Assembly: GCF_042477335.2 (NCBI RefSeq)
Contig: NC_091246.1
Span: 251,724,501 to 251,788,500, forward strand
DNA length: 64,000 nucleotides
Direction: 5' to 3'
From: Ovis canadensis
Lineage: Eukaryota; Chordata; Mammalia; Artiodactyla; Bovidae
The stretch's first letter is position 1. Each line of letters begins with the position of its first letter. The notes beneath the pieces were generated by a model. That model was not told the DNA's origin and made no database searches. It was given only the letters and a program-made list of their open reading frames with translations. Of this stretch, positions 53,061 to 63,999 are shown piece after piece. A program made the position numbers and the translations under genes.

Positions 53061-56000
53061 CTGTGGAGAGCGGAGCGCGTGGACGCTGAGGTCATAGGGG
53101 GCCTCTGAGAGTGGCCCTGGGCCGGCAGCACCATCATCCAGGGGGCCCACCCTGGGCCTGCAGGTGCAGGAGGCCAGGGCCGGGGCCCAGCCTCTTGCAT
53201 TCCCAGCCCTCCAGGTGCCCCTGACGTGTGGGAAGCACACAACCACGAAAGCCCAACAGGACAGTGTTGAGCCGGGGAAACTGAGGCTCAGGATGAGGTG
53301 CGGTTTGCCTAAGTCACCCAGCTAACCTGGGGCTGAGCTGGGGTAGAAACTCAGGTGTCGGGAACTAACCTCCTTCTCCACCCCGCCCCCTCCCCACTTT
53401 CTACCATCACAGGCTTCCTCTCTTCAAGCCCAGAATCCCAGCACCCCCACTCTGGAGGGCGCTATGGTGAGGATGGAGGGAGCAAAACGCATGTGAAGAG
53501 CTTAGCTCAGTGCCTCCCACGGAGCAAATGTTGTTGTTACTACTGGCCTTCAGAAATCATCTTCCCCTAAGTTCTCAGTCTCAGGTGAGCTTTAGGATCA
53601 GCTGCGTCTTTGGTCTGCCACTAAGTCGTGTCTGACTCTGTGACCCCACGGACAGCAGCACGCCAGGCTTCCTTGCCTTTCACTATCTCCAGGAGTTTGC
53701 TCAAATTCACGTCTGTTGAGTCAGTGATGCCAGTCAGCCATCTCATCCTCTGTCACCCTCTTCTCTTGCCCTTAATCTTTCCCAGCATCAGGGTTTTTCT
53801 AATGAGTCAGCTCTTCACATCAGGTGGCCAAAGTATTGGAGCTTCAGGCACGGCATCAGTCCTTCCAATGTATATTCAGGGTTGATTTCCTTTGGGATTG
53901 ACTGGTTTGATCTCCTTGCAGTACCAGGGACTCTCAAGAGTCTTTTCTAGCACCCCAGTTAGAGAGCATAAATTCTTTGGTGCTCGGCCTTCTTGATGGT
54001 CCAACTTTCACATCCATACTGGATGTGACTACTGGAGAAACCATAGCTTTGACTATATGGACCTTCTGTCAACAAAGTGATGTCTCTGCTTTTTAATATG
54101 CTATCTAGGTTTATCATAGCTTTCCTTCCAAAGAGCAAGTGTCTTTTAATTTCATGGCTGCGGTCACCATCTGCAATGATTTTGGAGCCCAAGAAAAAGA
54201 AATCTGTTTGGAGGGCTCTTAAAAACAAAGGCTGCCCCACCCCACTCCTAGAGATTCAGATTCAGTGAGTCTGGGGTGGGGGCCTGATAACTGCATTTCT
54301 AACAAGCAATGCTGATGCTGAGGTTCAGGGAATCCCTTTCGAGAACCACCCACTAGCCCAATGGTTTGCAAACTTGCAGACTTTCCAACAGCAGAATCCT
54401 TTCTCTGACTTGAAACTCTACCAAAGACGAATATCTCAAGCAGCTGAAAGAGAAGCCACTTGAGCTACAAAATATATCAAAGAGCCAGCTGGACCACTCA
54501 GGGATACCTCCCCATCACTGCTCACAGCAGCTGACCTGCTGGTCCCAGAAATCCCCAGAACCCAGTGTGAAAACCACAGCTCAGGTTGGTCCACAGTCTT
54601 AGGGGTTGAGGAGGGAGATTTGATCTGCTTACTGGGCTCCTGCTCAAGCAGCGCCTCCACTCTACATCTGAACGGCAGCATCTGAGGACCACTCAGCCCT
54701 GGGCTGCCAAGGGGCACCAGAAGTGCTCGGGTCCCCACCAGACTCTTTCCCAGAGAGCAGGAGTCTTGAGCTGTTTATTTTTTATTTTTTGGAAAACTGA
54801 CATTGCTCATGAGTTCTTAGCGAGGCATGACGCATAGCCTGGTTAATGTAAGGGGACACCTGCCCAGGGGACACCTGCTGGCCCAGGCAGGACTGCTAAG
54901 GGGAGGCGCCACAGGCGGGACTCCTGGACTGACAGCTTGGATGCTGTGCCCCTTGGGTGGGGAATGACTGTGGAGAGTCTATGGCAAAGTGAGGGAACCT
55001 GCCAGGCCTGGCTCCAGCATCTCAAATCCCTAGAAACACTGGGTGTCCTAGCATAGGGCCACCTCATCTACTGGGGTCCCAGTGAGAGAAGTAGAAGGGA
55101 AGGGGTCTGCTCAGATCCAAACCCCTCAGTGTACCCATGGAGAGACTGAAGCGAGGTGGGGAAGGACCCTGCCCAGGGCCACATGGGAATGAGATGCTGG
55201 CCAAACCTGGGTGTCAACACAGGACTCCCGACTCCCTGGCCAGTCTGCTACAAAGTCTCAGAATCACCTGAAGATCTGGTTAAAAACAGAGAGAACTGGG
55301 ACCCTCTAAACTTAACCCACTGAATCAAGATCGCTGTCTAAGTTCTCCAAAGCTGAAGTGGGGACTGAAGAATCAGGGTGCCCATTCAGGTGGGGGCCTC
55401 AGAGTGCTTCAAGGGGATATGCCAGAGACTATTAGATTCAGCAAGCAAGCAAACAAAAGCAAGGTGCCCAGTGAAATCTGAATTTCAGACAAAAGTGTTT
55501 TAGCATAAGTATATCCCAAATATTATGTGGGCTATACTTATATTACTTCTTTATTTTATACTAATACTAATTAATTTTCTGCTAAGGTTTAGTATAAGTA
55601 TGTTCCATGCACTATTTGGGCTTCCCAGGCGAACCCGCCTGCAATGCAGGAGACATAAGAGATGCAGGTTCCATCCCTAGCTCAAGAAGACCCCCTGGAG
55701 GAGGGCATGGTAACCCACTCCAGTATTCTTGCCTGGAGAGTCCCATGGACAGAGGCTATAGTCCATCAAGCCAAACAGAGTTGGACACTAGTGAAGCAAC
55801 TTAGCGTGCACACACACACACGCACGCACAATATTTAGGATATTTGTTGTTGCCTGACTCTTTGTGACCCCGTGGACTGCAGCACGCCGGGCTTCCTGTC
55901 CTTCACTATCTCCTGGAGTTTACTCAAACTCATGTCCATTGAGTCAGTGTAAACTTACATGCAAACACTTTTCATTGTTTATCTGGAATTCAGAGTTATT

Positions 56001-59000
56001 GGGACATCCTGCATTTCACTGGCAGCCCTGCCCACTGGCACAGGCTCGGGGGTGGCTGGCGGTTCACGCTTTTCCTGGGGAAGGGGTGACTGGGGGCACT
56101 CACTGCAGACGATGGTAGTGCTGTTCTCAATGGTGTAGTGATAGTGGTCCACATAGGTGTGGCAGCCCAGGTCAAACAGCTTCTGGTAGCAGCAGTCGTG
56201 GGCATGGCAGCACCTAGGGGCCGGGAGGGGAGAGTAGGACGACGTGGCCAGGCTTGGCCCCTCTCCCGCTGGCCGTGAGCCCTGCCATGATCATCTGTTC
56301 CCATCCCTCATGAGTAAGGCCTTCAGACGGTGGCCCAGAGAGGGCAGTTACTTGCCTGAAGTCACACAGCCAGAAGGAGTCAGGCTAGTGCCTCAGAACC
56401 TTGTCGCGGAGGGAGGGGCGGGGCGGGGCGGGAGGGAGGGGCGGGGCGGGGCGGGAGGGAGGGGCGGGGCGGGGCGGGACGGGGCGGGAGGGAGGGGCGG
56501 GGCGGGGCGGGAGGGAGGGCGGGGCGGGGCGGGGCGGGAGGGGCGGGGCGGGGCGGGAGGGAGGGGCGGGGCGGGGCGGGAGGGGCGGGGCGGGGCGGGA
56601 GGGAGGGGCGGGGCGGGGCGGGAGGGAGGGGCGGGGTGGGGCGGGAGGGAGGGGCGGGGTGGGGCGGGGAGGGAGGGGAGGGGAGGGGCGGGGCGGGGCG
56701 GGAGGGAGGGGCCTGGGTGAGGTCCACAGGGGAGGAGACCAGCCAGATGCAGGGGCTACTCCTGGCTGTGCAGGATGGCCAGGGAGGGACCAAGGTCTGG
56801 AGGGGTAAGTGGGGCTCGGGGGTGGGGGACAGAGGGCCACTGCTGACGTGGCTGTCCCATGCCCTCTGGTGAGAGGCAGGCAATTAGTCAACATGCATTT
56901 ACGAAGCTCTCAGGGATGCCAGCCTCATGCCGGCTGCTTTGGGTGGGGGAAAGGAGCAGAGGACAAGCCGCGGCTTCCAGGAACCCCCAGCTGATGGAGG
57001 CGGCACAGTCCTGCTCTCCAGGGCCTCCTGTCTGAGCAGGCAGGGATCTCAGCCCTTGCTTTGTCCAGCGCAACAGTGTGACTGTTGCGCTCATGTGTGT
57101 TTGAAAGAAAGTGAAAAGAAAAGTGAAAGTGAAGTCACTCAGTTGTGTCTGACTCTTTGCAACCCCATGGTCTGTAGCCCACCCAGCTCCTCTGTCCATG
57201 GAACTTTCCAGGCAAGGGTACTGGAGTGGGTTGCCATTTCCTTCTCCAGGGGATCTTCCTGACCCAGGGATCGAACCCAGGTCTCCAGCATTGCAGGCAG
57301 ACGCTTTACCATCTGAGCCACCAGGGAAGCCCATGTGTGTTTGGGGACAGGTCAAAGGTTCCGCTGAGAATGGAAATTCTAGACCCTGATGCTGGGAAAG
57401 ATTGAGGGCAGGAGGAGAAGGGGACGACAGAGGATGAGATGGTTGGATGGCATCACCGACTCAATGGACATGGGTTTGGGTAAACTCCGCGAGTTGGTCA
57501 TGGACAGGGAAGCCTGGCGTGCTGTGGTTCAAGGGGTTGCAAAGAGTCGGACACGACTGAGCGACTGAACTGAATGCCTCCAAGCCCAAGACCGTGGAAG
57601 CAGACAATAGGAAGTGTCCCAGACAGTCGAGGAGCACATAGGTCAAATGTCAGGTTTCTGGTTAGAAACTCAGCTCACAAGCCTCCTCCTTGGGGTAAGG
57701 GCCTTCCCCCACCACTGGCAGATTGGGGACGGTCTGCCCTGGGCTGTGTCTGCCCAGTTCTGAGCGTAGCCCAGCCTTCCGGGACCTACCAGTCCACCTC
57801 ATCCATGGGCAGGCCACGGCCCCCCAGCCCGCAGTAGCAGCCGTAGCCCACGAAGGACAAGATGGCATTCCTCCCAGTGACTGTTTCCACCATGGACTTG
57901 AGGTTGAGCAGGCTGCTGTGGGCCGCAGGCAGGACTGCAAGAGAGAGCCGAGGGGTGCGGTGAGCTCCCGGCCCCATTCATGGCCGCTCCTGCCCGCCTG
58001 GCTGGGGTCAGGGGATGGGAGACAGGGGCAGGGGAGGAGGGCGGGGCCGAAGGAGGCAGTGCTCCACAGGGCGCCCCGTGTGGTGCGCTGCCCACAGCCT
58101 CACCCTGAGCCCCACAGCCCCCAGAATAAAGCGATATGGGCTCTGCCCGACGCCCTTCCACGCCCGAATCCATCAAGCGCTCACTATAACCCTGTAAAAA
58201 ACAACCCATTTTACAGATGAGGCGATCGAGGCCCAGAGCATTTAGCAACTGGCCCAAAGAGACATTGTTGAAAATCAGTGGAGCCAGAATTTGGACCCAG
58301 ACAGGGAGAGCCGAGCGCCTTACACACCCTAAGGGGCTTCCCAGATGCCACGTGCTCTTCTGAACACGGTCCTGGGACCTGCTGGTTTGGCCTGGCTCCT
58401 GGGCTCCCAGCAGGGCCTGGGGCCGGAGCATCTCAGGGTTAATCCGGAGACAAATGGGTGTTCTGGACACGTAGTGAACACACGTACACGCACGCGTGCA
58501 CACACACACGTGCCCGTGTATACATTTTCCCTCCTTTGTCCTTGTCTCACAGGTAGTGCAACAACCCTTCCGATAGCAGCAGACTCCCGAGGTCAGCTTC
58601 CTGGTGCCCTTCAGGCTGCTCACCCTGGGGCTGTCTGTGGCCCTCCTGTCTCCCTGCCTCCTGGGCTCCTGGGCATGCGGGCTCCCGGCTGAGTCAACAT
58701 CGAGCCTGGTGTTTGGGTTCTTACCTGGGTGAGGCTGCACACCGCAACCCACCCCCCCCCACACACACACACGCACACAGGCAGTAGGGTTGCTTTTACC
58801 CCATTTTATGGATGAGCAGCTGAGGTTCAGAGAGGTGGTTTGCCCCATGCAGCCTGAATGTGGCAGAGCCCAGACCTGGACCCGGGTCTGTGACCTCCCA
58901 GGAGCTGGGATGCCAGCTCACCACCCCTCACCCCTGCTGCCTCCCCTGGGAGGCTCCTCCAGTTGTGCCTGGGGCGAGGCGCCCAGTTCAGCACCTTTCC

Positions 59001-61156
59001 CCCTGCTCTTAAGTCATGCTTCCCACCCCGCTCTGCGGCCTGATAGAGGAGATGTACTGGGAGAGGGAGGAAGCCAAGAATTTCAGAAACAGAGCCCAGA
59101 TGGAATCCTAAAGGCTGAAACGACTTGCTTCTGGAGACTTGGCTGTCCAACATCCCTAGTGATGATGGGGGAACTCACCACCTCAACCTGCCTTGGTGGG
59201 AAGGGCACAGACTTTGGAGTCAGACAGATGCCGGCCCAGAACTAAGGCTCCCTAGGCCTCGGTTTTCCCATCTGTAAAGTGGGAATAACAACCCCAGCCT
59301 CCAGGGAAGTGCAAGCACCTAGATCGCACCAGACCCTTGCTCTTCCCACAGCATCCCCACTCAGGGCTTACTGGGACCCTCGGCCAGGCCTGCCTTCCCA
59401 TCCGAGAGCTGATTTAGGGAATCCCTCTCCACCTGCCTCTTCCAGTCTATCTGCGGGATTTTTGCTGTTACAGAGAATAAGTAGCAAATGAGAGAGGAAA
59501 CAAAGGCGTGGGGAGAAACGGCCACAACATTAGGAGGGTGGCTTAGAGCCTGTAAATGGTTGTCTGGGTCTGGGGCAGGGAGGAAGCGGTCCCTGCGACC
59601 TGGGGGCCTATCTCTGATTTGGCCACAATGGAAGAGAGAGGGGGGCTGAGAGGGGTTCCCGGTAACATCAGCTCTCCCCCAGCCCTTTCTGTTCTGCAGG
59701 ATTCTTGTCACTGGAATCAAATGTGTGTCCAGAAGCCTGGGGGTCAGACGGACCCCCATTTGCAAACAGGCTTCTCCGTTAGTGCTGCGGGGCCAGAGGC
59801 AGTGTTCATAAGTAAGACAGACCCTCCCCTCCAGGGCCTGGGACCCACTGCCCTCTGTGAGGTCCTGGCCTCCTGCCCCTAATCCTGTACGTGTTACCCC
59901 TGGTGGGGGGCAGCTTCCATCCCCGGGACCCCTCAACCATCGGTTTTCACCTAAAAGTCACCCATCCACATGCAGGACAGACACAAGTCATACTTTTACA
60001 TGCAGGCAGATATAAACATACACTCACCTGCCGCACACTCTCCTCCATATATCACACAGTTACACACACACTCACCCACAAATACCTCCTACACACACAT
60101 GGTCTCACAAACAGACCCACACTCACCTCCCACACCTATACACACACATACACACTCCCACTCTCAGTGGCCACGTCCACACTCCGCTTGGAGCAGAAGA
60201 AACAAACCCTGTGTTCACTCAGCCTGCAGCCTCTGTGCCTGGCCCCTGGCCTGGGCTGGACACAAGGGGTTATTTTCTAAATAACAGGTCACTTTGCCTG
60301 AATTCAACCAACCAAGTCTCATGTCTGGCTGCATTAAACTTCATCCTGTCTCTGGTATTTTCTTTCTTTGTCTCAAACCTGGTTGGGTTCAGGGGGTGCT
60401 GAAGAGGTGGACAGAGGCCAGTGCAATACCCAGGCTCTCTTCTGCCTACACAGGGCACCTGCCACCAGGACGCCTGCCCGTGTGTCAGGAGCCTCAGTGA
60501 TCCTGGGGGTGGTCCCTCCAGAAAGAAGGAAGAGGCCCCCGGACCACCTCCATCATCTTCCGCTACCTCTCACACCCAGACACTGCTCCACACATGCGTG
60601 TGCAGATGTGTGCGCCCGACATTCACCTACACACTCCAGACACACACGCTGCCGTGAACACGTGCTTACCGATCTTCCAGACGTGTGTTACACACACAGA
60701 CATCACCGTGTGCTCAGACACACCCCTACACACAGACCTGCGGATACCTGCATGCAAGCTCACTAGTTCCTGTCTGCACATTCACATGTATGTACACAAA
60801 CACGTTTTCCTATGTACACAAGCGCCCCAGTGTCGCTGAGTGCCCTGACGCCCAGCCAGCAGCACCACTTTATGATGCTTGCTCAGGCCCATGTGCGCCC
60901 TGGGCCCTGGAGGCTCGTAAATAGTTAATGCTGACCACCTTGGCCGTGTTTACAGGTGGCTGGAGGGGTAAACAGCTGCAGAGAGGAGAGGAAGCCCGGC
61001 AGAACCAGGGAGAAGAGACCCAGCGGTGGGTCTGAGAGCCTGTGGCCAACGTCTGAGTCACGGGAGAAAGGCTGGAGTCGAGGTCAGAGGGAGGGTTTCC
61101 CAGCACCTTCACTCACCGCTGCTGGCTAGGATGGTGATGGTGATGAAACTCTTCAT
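52888..61156 (-). CDS. PLA2G2F: Group IIF secreted phospholipase A2 (four coding exons)
   Basis: The exons 61156-61117, 57934-57790, 56213-56104 and 53060-52888 join to 468 nt, or 155 residues. Introns are GT-AG with phases 1, 2, 1. The enzyme is a secreted, Ca-dependent phospholipase A2. A signal peptide of about 20 residues ([20 protein letters not shown]) precedes mature SLLNLKSM. The Ca loop [11 protein letters not shown], the catalytic [10 protein letters not shown] (His48, Asp49) and CECD with Asp99 are all present. Fourteen cysteines give the seven-disulfide group II pattern, and there are two glycosylation sequons (NST, NQT). The sequence ends [11 protein letters not shown], a shorter proline-rich tail than the human protein and without its extra cysteine. 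The gene converges on PLA2G2C. An upstream coding exon gives an N-terminally extended form. Confidence 0.95.
53070..53611 (-). other. PLA2G2F intron 3, part
   Basis: No recognisable exon or repeat besides a weak MIR-like block at 53270-53340. Confidence 0.5.
53612..54215 (-). mobile_element. BovB 3' half, decayed
   Basis: Reverse-complement BovB from the 3' end (CTAAGTCGTGTCTGACTCTG) into GCAATGATTTTGGAGCCCAA. The minus frame shows [18 protein letters not shown], then stops and frameshifts. PLA2G2F intron 3. Confidence 0.9.
54216..55616 (-). other. PLA2G2F intron 3, no gene recognised
   Basis: Old repeat traces (for example GATTCAGTGAGTCTGGGGTG near 54255) and an AT-rich segment near 55490-55600. 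No exon is recognised. Confidence 0.5.
55617..55805 (+). mobile_element. Bov-tA SINE
   Basis: GGGCTTCCCAGGCGAACCCG, CAGGTTCCATCCCTAGCTCA and CCACTCCAGTATTCTTGCCT. Confidence 0.9.
55806..55829 (+). repeat. (CA)n microsatellite at a SINE tail
   Basis: Follows the 3' end of the Bov-tA directly. Confidence 0.9.
55850..55952 (-). mobile_element. BovB 3'-end fragment
   Basis: CTGACTCTTTGTGACCCCGT to CATGTCCATTGAGTCAGTGT. Confidence 0.85.
56104..56213 (-). CDS. PLA2G2F: PLA2G2F coding exon 3 (catalytic His/Asp)
   Basis: Acceptor CTCCCGGCCCCTAG, donor CTGCA|GTGAGT. It encodes [17 protein letters not shown] and ends in the IENSTTIVC segment. It is six bases longer than PLA2G2C exon 3. Confidence 0.95.
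56408..56712. repeat. G-rich minisatellite, unit about 23 bp
   Basis: About 13 imperfect units built from GGAGGGA and GGGGCGGGGC blocks. The first two units are exactly 23 bp; later ones vary. G runs of 3-4 every few bases allow G-quadruplex formation on the plus strand, which is the template strand for PLA2G2F. It lies in PLA2G2F intron 2, about 195 bp upstream of exon 3. The glycine/arginine and proline open frames here are artefacts. Confidence 0.95.
57110..57333 (-). mobile_element. Bov-tA SINE with 12-bp target duplication
   Basis: GTCACTCAGTTGTGTCTGAC to GAGCCACCAGGGAAGCC, with a GAAAGTGAAAAG-type tail. CATGTGTGTTTG flanks both ends. PLA2G2F intron 2. Confidence 0.94.
57385..57575 (+). 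mobile_element. BovB 3' fragment
   Basis: GACCCTGATGCTGGGAAAGA to GACTGAGCGACTGAACTGAA. PLA2G2F intron 2, close to exon 2. Confidence 0.92.
57790..57934 (-). CDS. PLA2G2F: PLA2G2F coding exon 2 (calcium loop)
   Basis: Acceptor GGCTCTCTCTTGCAG, donor GACTG|GTAGGT. It encodes mature [19 protein letters not shown] and the [11 protein letters not shown] loop. It is 145 nt long, as in PLA2G2C. Confidence 0.95.
59205..59300 (+). repeat. MIR fragment
   Basis: CAGACTTTGGAGTCAGACAG and CCTCGGTTTTCCCATCTGTA. Confidence 0.75.
59960..60180 (+). repeat. AC-rich degenerate repeat
   Basis: Many short CACACA and ACTCAC blocks, as in a decayed microsatellite. Confidence 0.8.
60545..60830 (+). repeat. AC-rich degenerate repeat, second block
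   Basis: Repeated CACACA, CACACAGAC and CATGCGTGTG-like blocks. Confidence 0.8.
61117..61156 (-). CDS. PLA2G2F: PLA2G2F coding exon 1 (signal peptide)
   Basis: Encodes [13 protein letters not shown] plus one base and ends at CAGCG|GTGAGT. The exon itself begins at 61169 after the acceptor CTTCCCCTCTCAG, leaving 13 nt before the ATG. These 13 nt are open in the frame of the upstream exon. Confidence 0.93.
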
Positions 61157-61554
61157 CCTCAGGCGAGATCTGAGAGGGGAAGAGAGCCCGGTGTTCAGTC
61201 TGTCTGTCCCGCCCCGCCACTTGTGGTTCCTGGCCTGCAGCTCCCTCCTGAGCCTCCTTACATCCGCGGTCAACACCACCCCTCGATGCCCAGGTTCCTG
61301 TTGCCCTTGCCCTGTGATTAGCTCCTGCAGGGAGATCTGAGCACCTCCTGCCTGCCTGCACCTCCGGGAGCAACAGCCCCCAGCAGTGCAGAGCCGGGAG
61401 GCACAGGGAGCCTCCTTCCCTTCCACCCCGAGCCAGACTTCCAAGAGACGGAGAGCTCCCTGTCTCACAGGGTTGGACCTGGTCACACACCAGAACCAGC
61501 CCCTTCCAGTCGCATACCAGTCACGTGACCCCACCTGGTGGCTGGCTTTTGTAT

Positions 61555-61680
61555 CTGGAGCCAAGAGACCTGAGTCCCTGGGTTCTAGCTGCAACTCTAC
61601 TTCCAAAATGCTGTGTGACCATCAATAGATCCCTTACCCTCTCTAGGCCTCAAGTGCCTACGAGGACTGATGGATCCCAA
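61555..61680 (+). repeat. MIR fragment
   Basis: GACCTGAGTCCCTGGGTTCT, GTGTGACCATCAATAGATCC and CTCTCTAGGCCTCAAGTGCC. It lies between the alternative upstream exon and exon 1 of PLA2G2F. Confidence 0.7.
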
Positions 61681-61826
61681 GGGCCCTGGTAGTGCAGAAA
61701 ATGCAATATCTCAGCTGTCATCAGAGGCTCAGACTTTCTGAAGAAATGGGTTCTAGGAGCCAGCTCTCTGCCCACCTCCCTGCTCGTCTCCACCGAGGGC
61801 TCCATCCCAGGGAGGCAGGCACGTAC

Positions 61827-61936
61827 CTCGAAGTTCTTGAAGAGGTCCTGATGCTTGGGCCCCTCCTCCCAGGGGGGTGTCTAACCAGCCCCTTCTTCTT
61901 GCACCCTTTGGGGTTGGCCGGAGCCCCATCTGGCAT
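61827..61936 (-). CDS. PLA2G2F: PLA2G2F alternative upstream coding exon
   Basis: The ATG at 61936-61934 opens MPDGAPANPKGCKKKGLV and continues to RTSSRTS, ending TTCGAG|GTACGT, a consensus donor. Splicing to the acceptor at 61170/61169 keeps the frame through SRLR into the signal-peptide ATG and adds 41 residues. As I recall it, the long human PLA2G2F isoform starts with a similar basic peptide (MADGAKANPKGFKKK), which supports conservation. In that form the hydrophobic signal segment becomes internal. Minus-strand GC boxes at about 62119-62135 (GGGCGGGGCGGGGGTGG) could be its promoter. Confidence 0.65.
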
Positions 61937-62209
61937 CTTCTGGGTTCTGGGGGGCCAGCGACATAGGGCTCGCAAGGTCCGCAATCCACTCCGAAGGCTG
62001 CGGGGAACAGGCCCCAGCGTCTCGCTGCTGCGCACTGGCAGGGGAGTGCCGGGGCAATGCCCCTGGGCAGAAAGCAGGTGGCACATGGCCTAGAAAAAGG
62101 AGGCCCCGCCTCCTCCCTCCACCCCCGCCCCGCCCACAGCTGCCTGGTCAAATCCCACCCCAGGGTGCTCGGGCCTGCGGGGGCGGGGGCTTGATGCACC
62201 GGAAGAGGA

Positions 62210-62471
62210 CTTGGCCTTTCCCCAAGCATCTGAAGGGAAATGAGCCCACATTCTCTCCTTTCCCACTTGAAAAGGATGAGGATAAGTTAAAGAAAAACAT
62301 TCAGTAATACTTGTTAAAGCACAGCCAGGCAGACCATTGACTTGGCCTTTTCCCAAGCATCTGAAGGGAAATGAGCCCACTTTCTCTCCTTTCCCACCTG
62401 AAAGGGATGAGGATAAGTTAAAGAAAAACATTCAGTAATACTCGTTAAAGCACAGCCAGGCAGACCATTTA
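62210..62471. repeat. 131-bp direct tandem duplication
   Basis: The segments 62210-62340 and 62341-62471 are head-to-tail copies that differ at only a handful of positions (for example CACATTCTC against CACTTTCTC and TACTTGTT against TACTCGTT). It lies just upstream of the alternative PLA2G2F exon and ends in a G run at 62476-62487. Confidence 0.95.
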
Positions 62472-62719
62472 TTCAAGGGGGGGGGGGGTCGTTGGACCAG
62501 GTCTGGAGGGACTGCTAACTCCCAAGAGCCCTCGTAGAGAGAAGTTGAAGGTTGTGAGCCTGGCTGGGAAGAAGTTGCCATCGAACTTCTTTCCAACAAA
62601 GGAGCTTGTGAGAGTCTTGCATCCTGGGGACTGATGAGCAGGCTTCTGGGTCAACGTGCTGAGGCTTCCCCGTCAACGCCCCGAGTCCATGATAACCAAG
62701 AGACAGAAGGCTAGAAACC

Positions 62720-63280
62720 GCTCTGATGAAGTCTTGCCATGGAGGAGACAGACTGGATTCAACTCCAAATAGAAGAACCTAGAAAGTGGGAATTTGTAGC
62801 CAAGGTGCAAGGTGGAGGTCAGTGGATGGGAAATTACTAAGAAGAAACATCTGGAGTAGCAGAGATTCTAGCTTAACCCACCACCAGAAGGATCTGGCTG
62901 AAGGCAGGCATGGTGGCGTCACCTAGCAACAGGAGTGAGGAGCCCCATTAGACATCAAGATGAATCCTGGCCAAACTGACTCAGCAGTGCATGCGTCCTC
63001 AGTCTCTTCAGTTGTGTCCGACTCTGTGACCCCATGGACTGCAGACCGCCAGGCTCCTCTGTCCATGGGATTCTCCAGACAAGAATACTGCAGTGGGTTG
63101 CCATGCCCTCCAGGGCATCTTCCCAACCCAGGGATCGAACCTGCGTCTCTTGCGACTCCTGCATTGGCAGGCCGATTCTTGACCACTAGAGCCGCCTGGG
63201 CTTCCCTGACTGAGCAATGCCGAAATGAATACGGAAGCCCAGAAGTTGAGGCCCAAGAGAAGAAAAAGAGTTCAAGGAGC
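62720..63280 (+). repeat. Unnamed diverged repeat, copy C
   Basis: GGAGGAGACAGACTGGATTC, CAGTGGATGGGAAATTACTA and, beyond a SINE, AATACGGAAGCCCAGAAGTT follow the block order of copies A and B. It is split by a Bov-tA element. Confidence 0.5.
63000..63212 (-). mobile_element. Bov-tA SINE
   Basis: TCTTCAGTTGTGTCCGACTC to AGAGCCGCCTGGGCTTCCCT. Confidence 0.92.
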
Positions 63281-63999
63281 CAGAGCAGGGTTGGGTCAAG
63301 GAGCAGCTGTGTCAGGGAGGCCCTCCATGTGGATACGCATGGGCCTACAGGGCATCCCTTCACATCTGGATACGCTTTAGTCTAGAATCTGCAGAGAACT
63401 CTCCACCTACATCTGCAAGCTGTGGGTGCCCACCTCTGGCTGAGACTGGAGGGGGCCACAGGTGTAGGCAGATGACAGGAAGCCTCCAGCACAGACGTGG
63501 AAGGGCAAGCCTGCGCATCTGGGGCAGGGCTACTGTGCGCCCCTCCCCACTGTCATGTGGCCTGACACCGTCTGGGGGGCCGTCCTAGGCATCCCGTGGG
63601 CTTGGGCAGCACCGCTTGCCTCCATCACTAGACCCAGTAGCTGCTGCCTCCCTGTGCTCCACCCTAGCCTCCCAGGTGGCGGTCCGGTCCATAGGGCTGC
63701 AAAGAGTCAGAGAAAAGGAAGGGACTTAGCACGCACACACGCTCCTCCCTGCTCCCCCCACTACCTCCTGCCGACTTTTAAGAAGCAGAAATGGCTCCAC
63801 ACATCGCCAAATGTGCCCTGGGGAACCCAGTCACCTCTGGCTGAGATCCTGGTGGCCTGGGAGTTGATGCCATTCGCCTCTGGTGGGGGATGGCGGCACG
63901 AGTCGGGGAAAGATGGAGTGGGGAGGAGCAGAAGGGGCCGGAGCCCTGAGAGACCCCCCAGTGTGGATGGTTACACGGACAAGGGGCTCTGACCCCAGC
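63281..63999. other. Right edge, no gene recognised
   Basis: Only a short Bov-A fragment at about 63670-63750 (GGTCCATAGGGCTGCAAAGA). PLA2G2D, expected next in the cluster, has no visible exon here. Confidence 0.5.

Larger units (their letters stand above)
57935..61116 (-). other. PLA2G2F intron 1
   Basis: A 3.2-kb intron with a MIR fragment at 59205-59300, a (CA) run at about 58484-58514 and two long AC-rich stretches (59960-60180, 60545-60830). No other exon is recognised. Confidence 0.7.

Noticed and set aside
56244-56894. Long Gly/Arg and Pro-rich open frames on both strands
   Set aside because: They are products of the G-rich minisatellite in PLA2G2F intron 2 and cross no exon signal.
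57799-58848. A 349-codon minus-strand open frame across PLA2G2F exon 2
   Set aside because: Only its last part overlaps the real exon, and that exon is better explained by splice sites and homology. The upstream portion is intron read-through.
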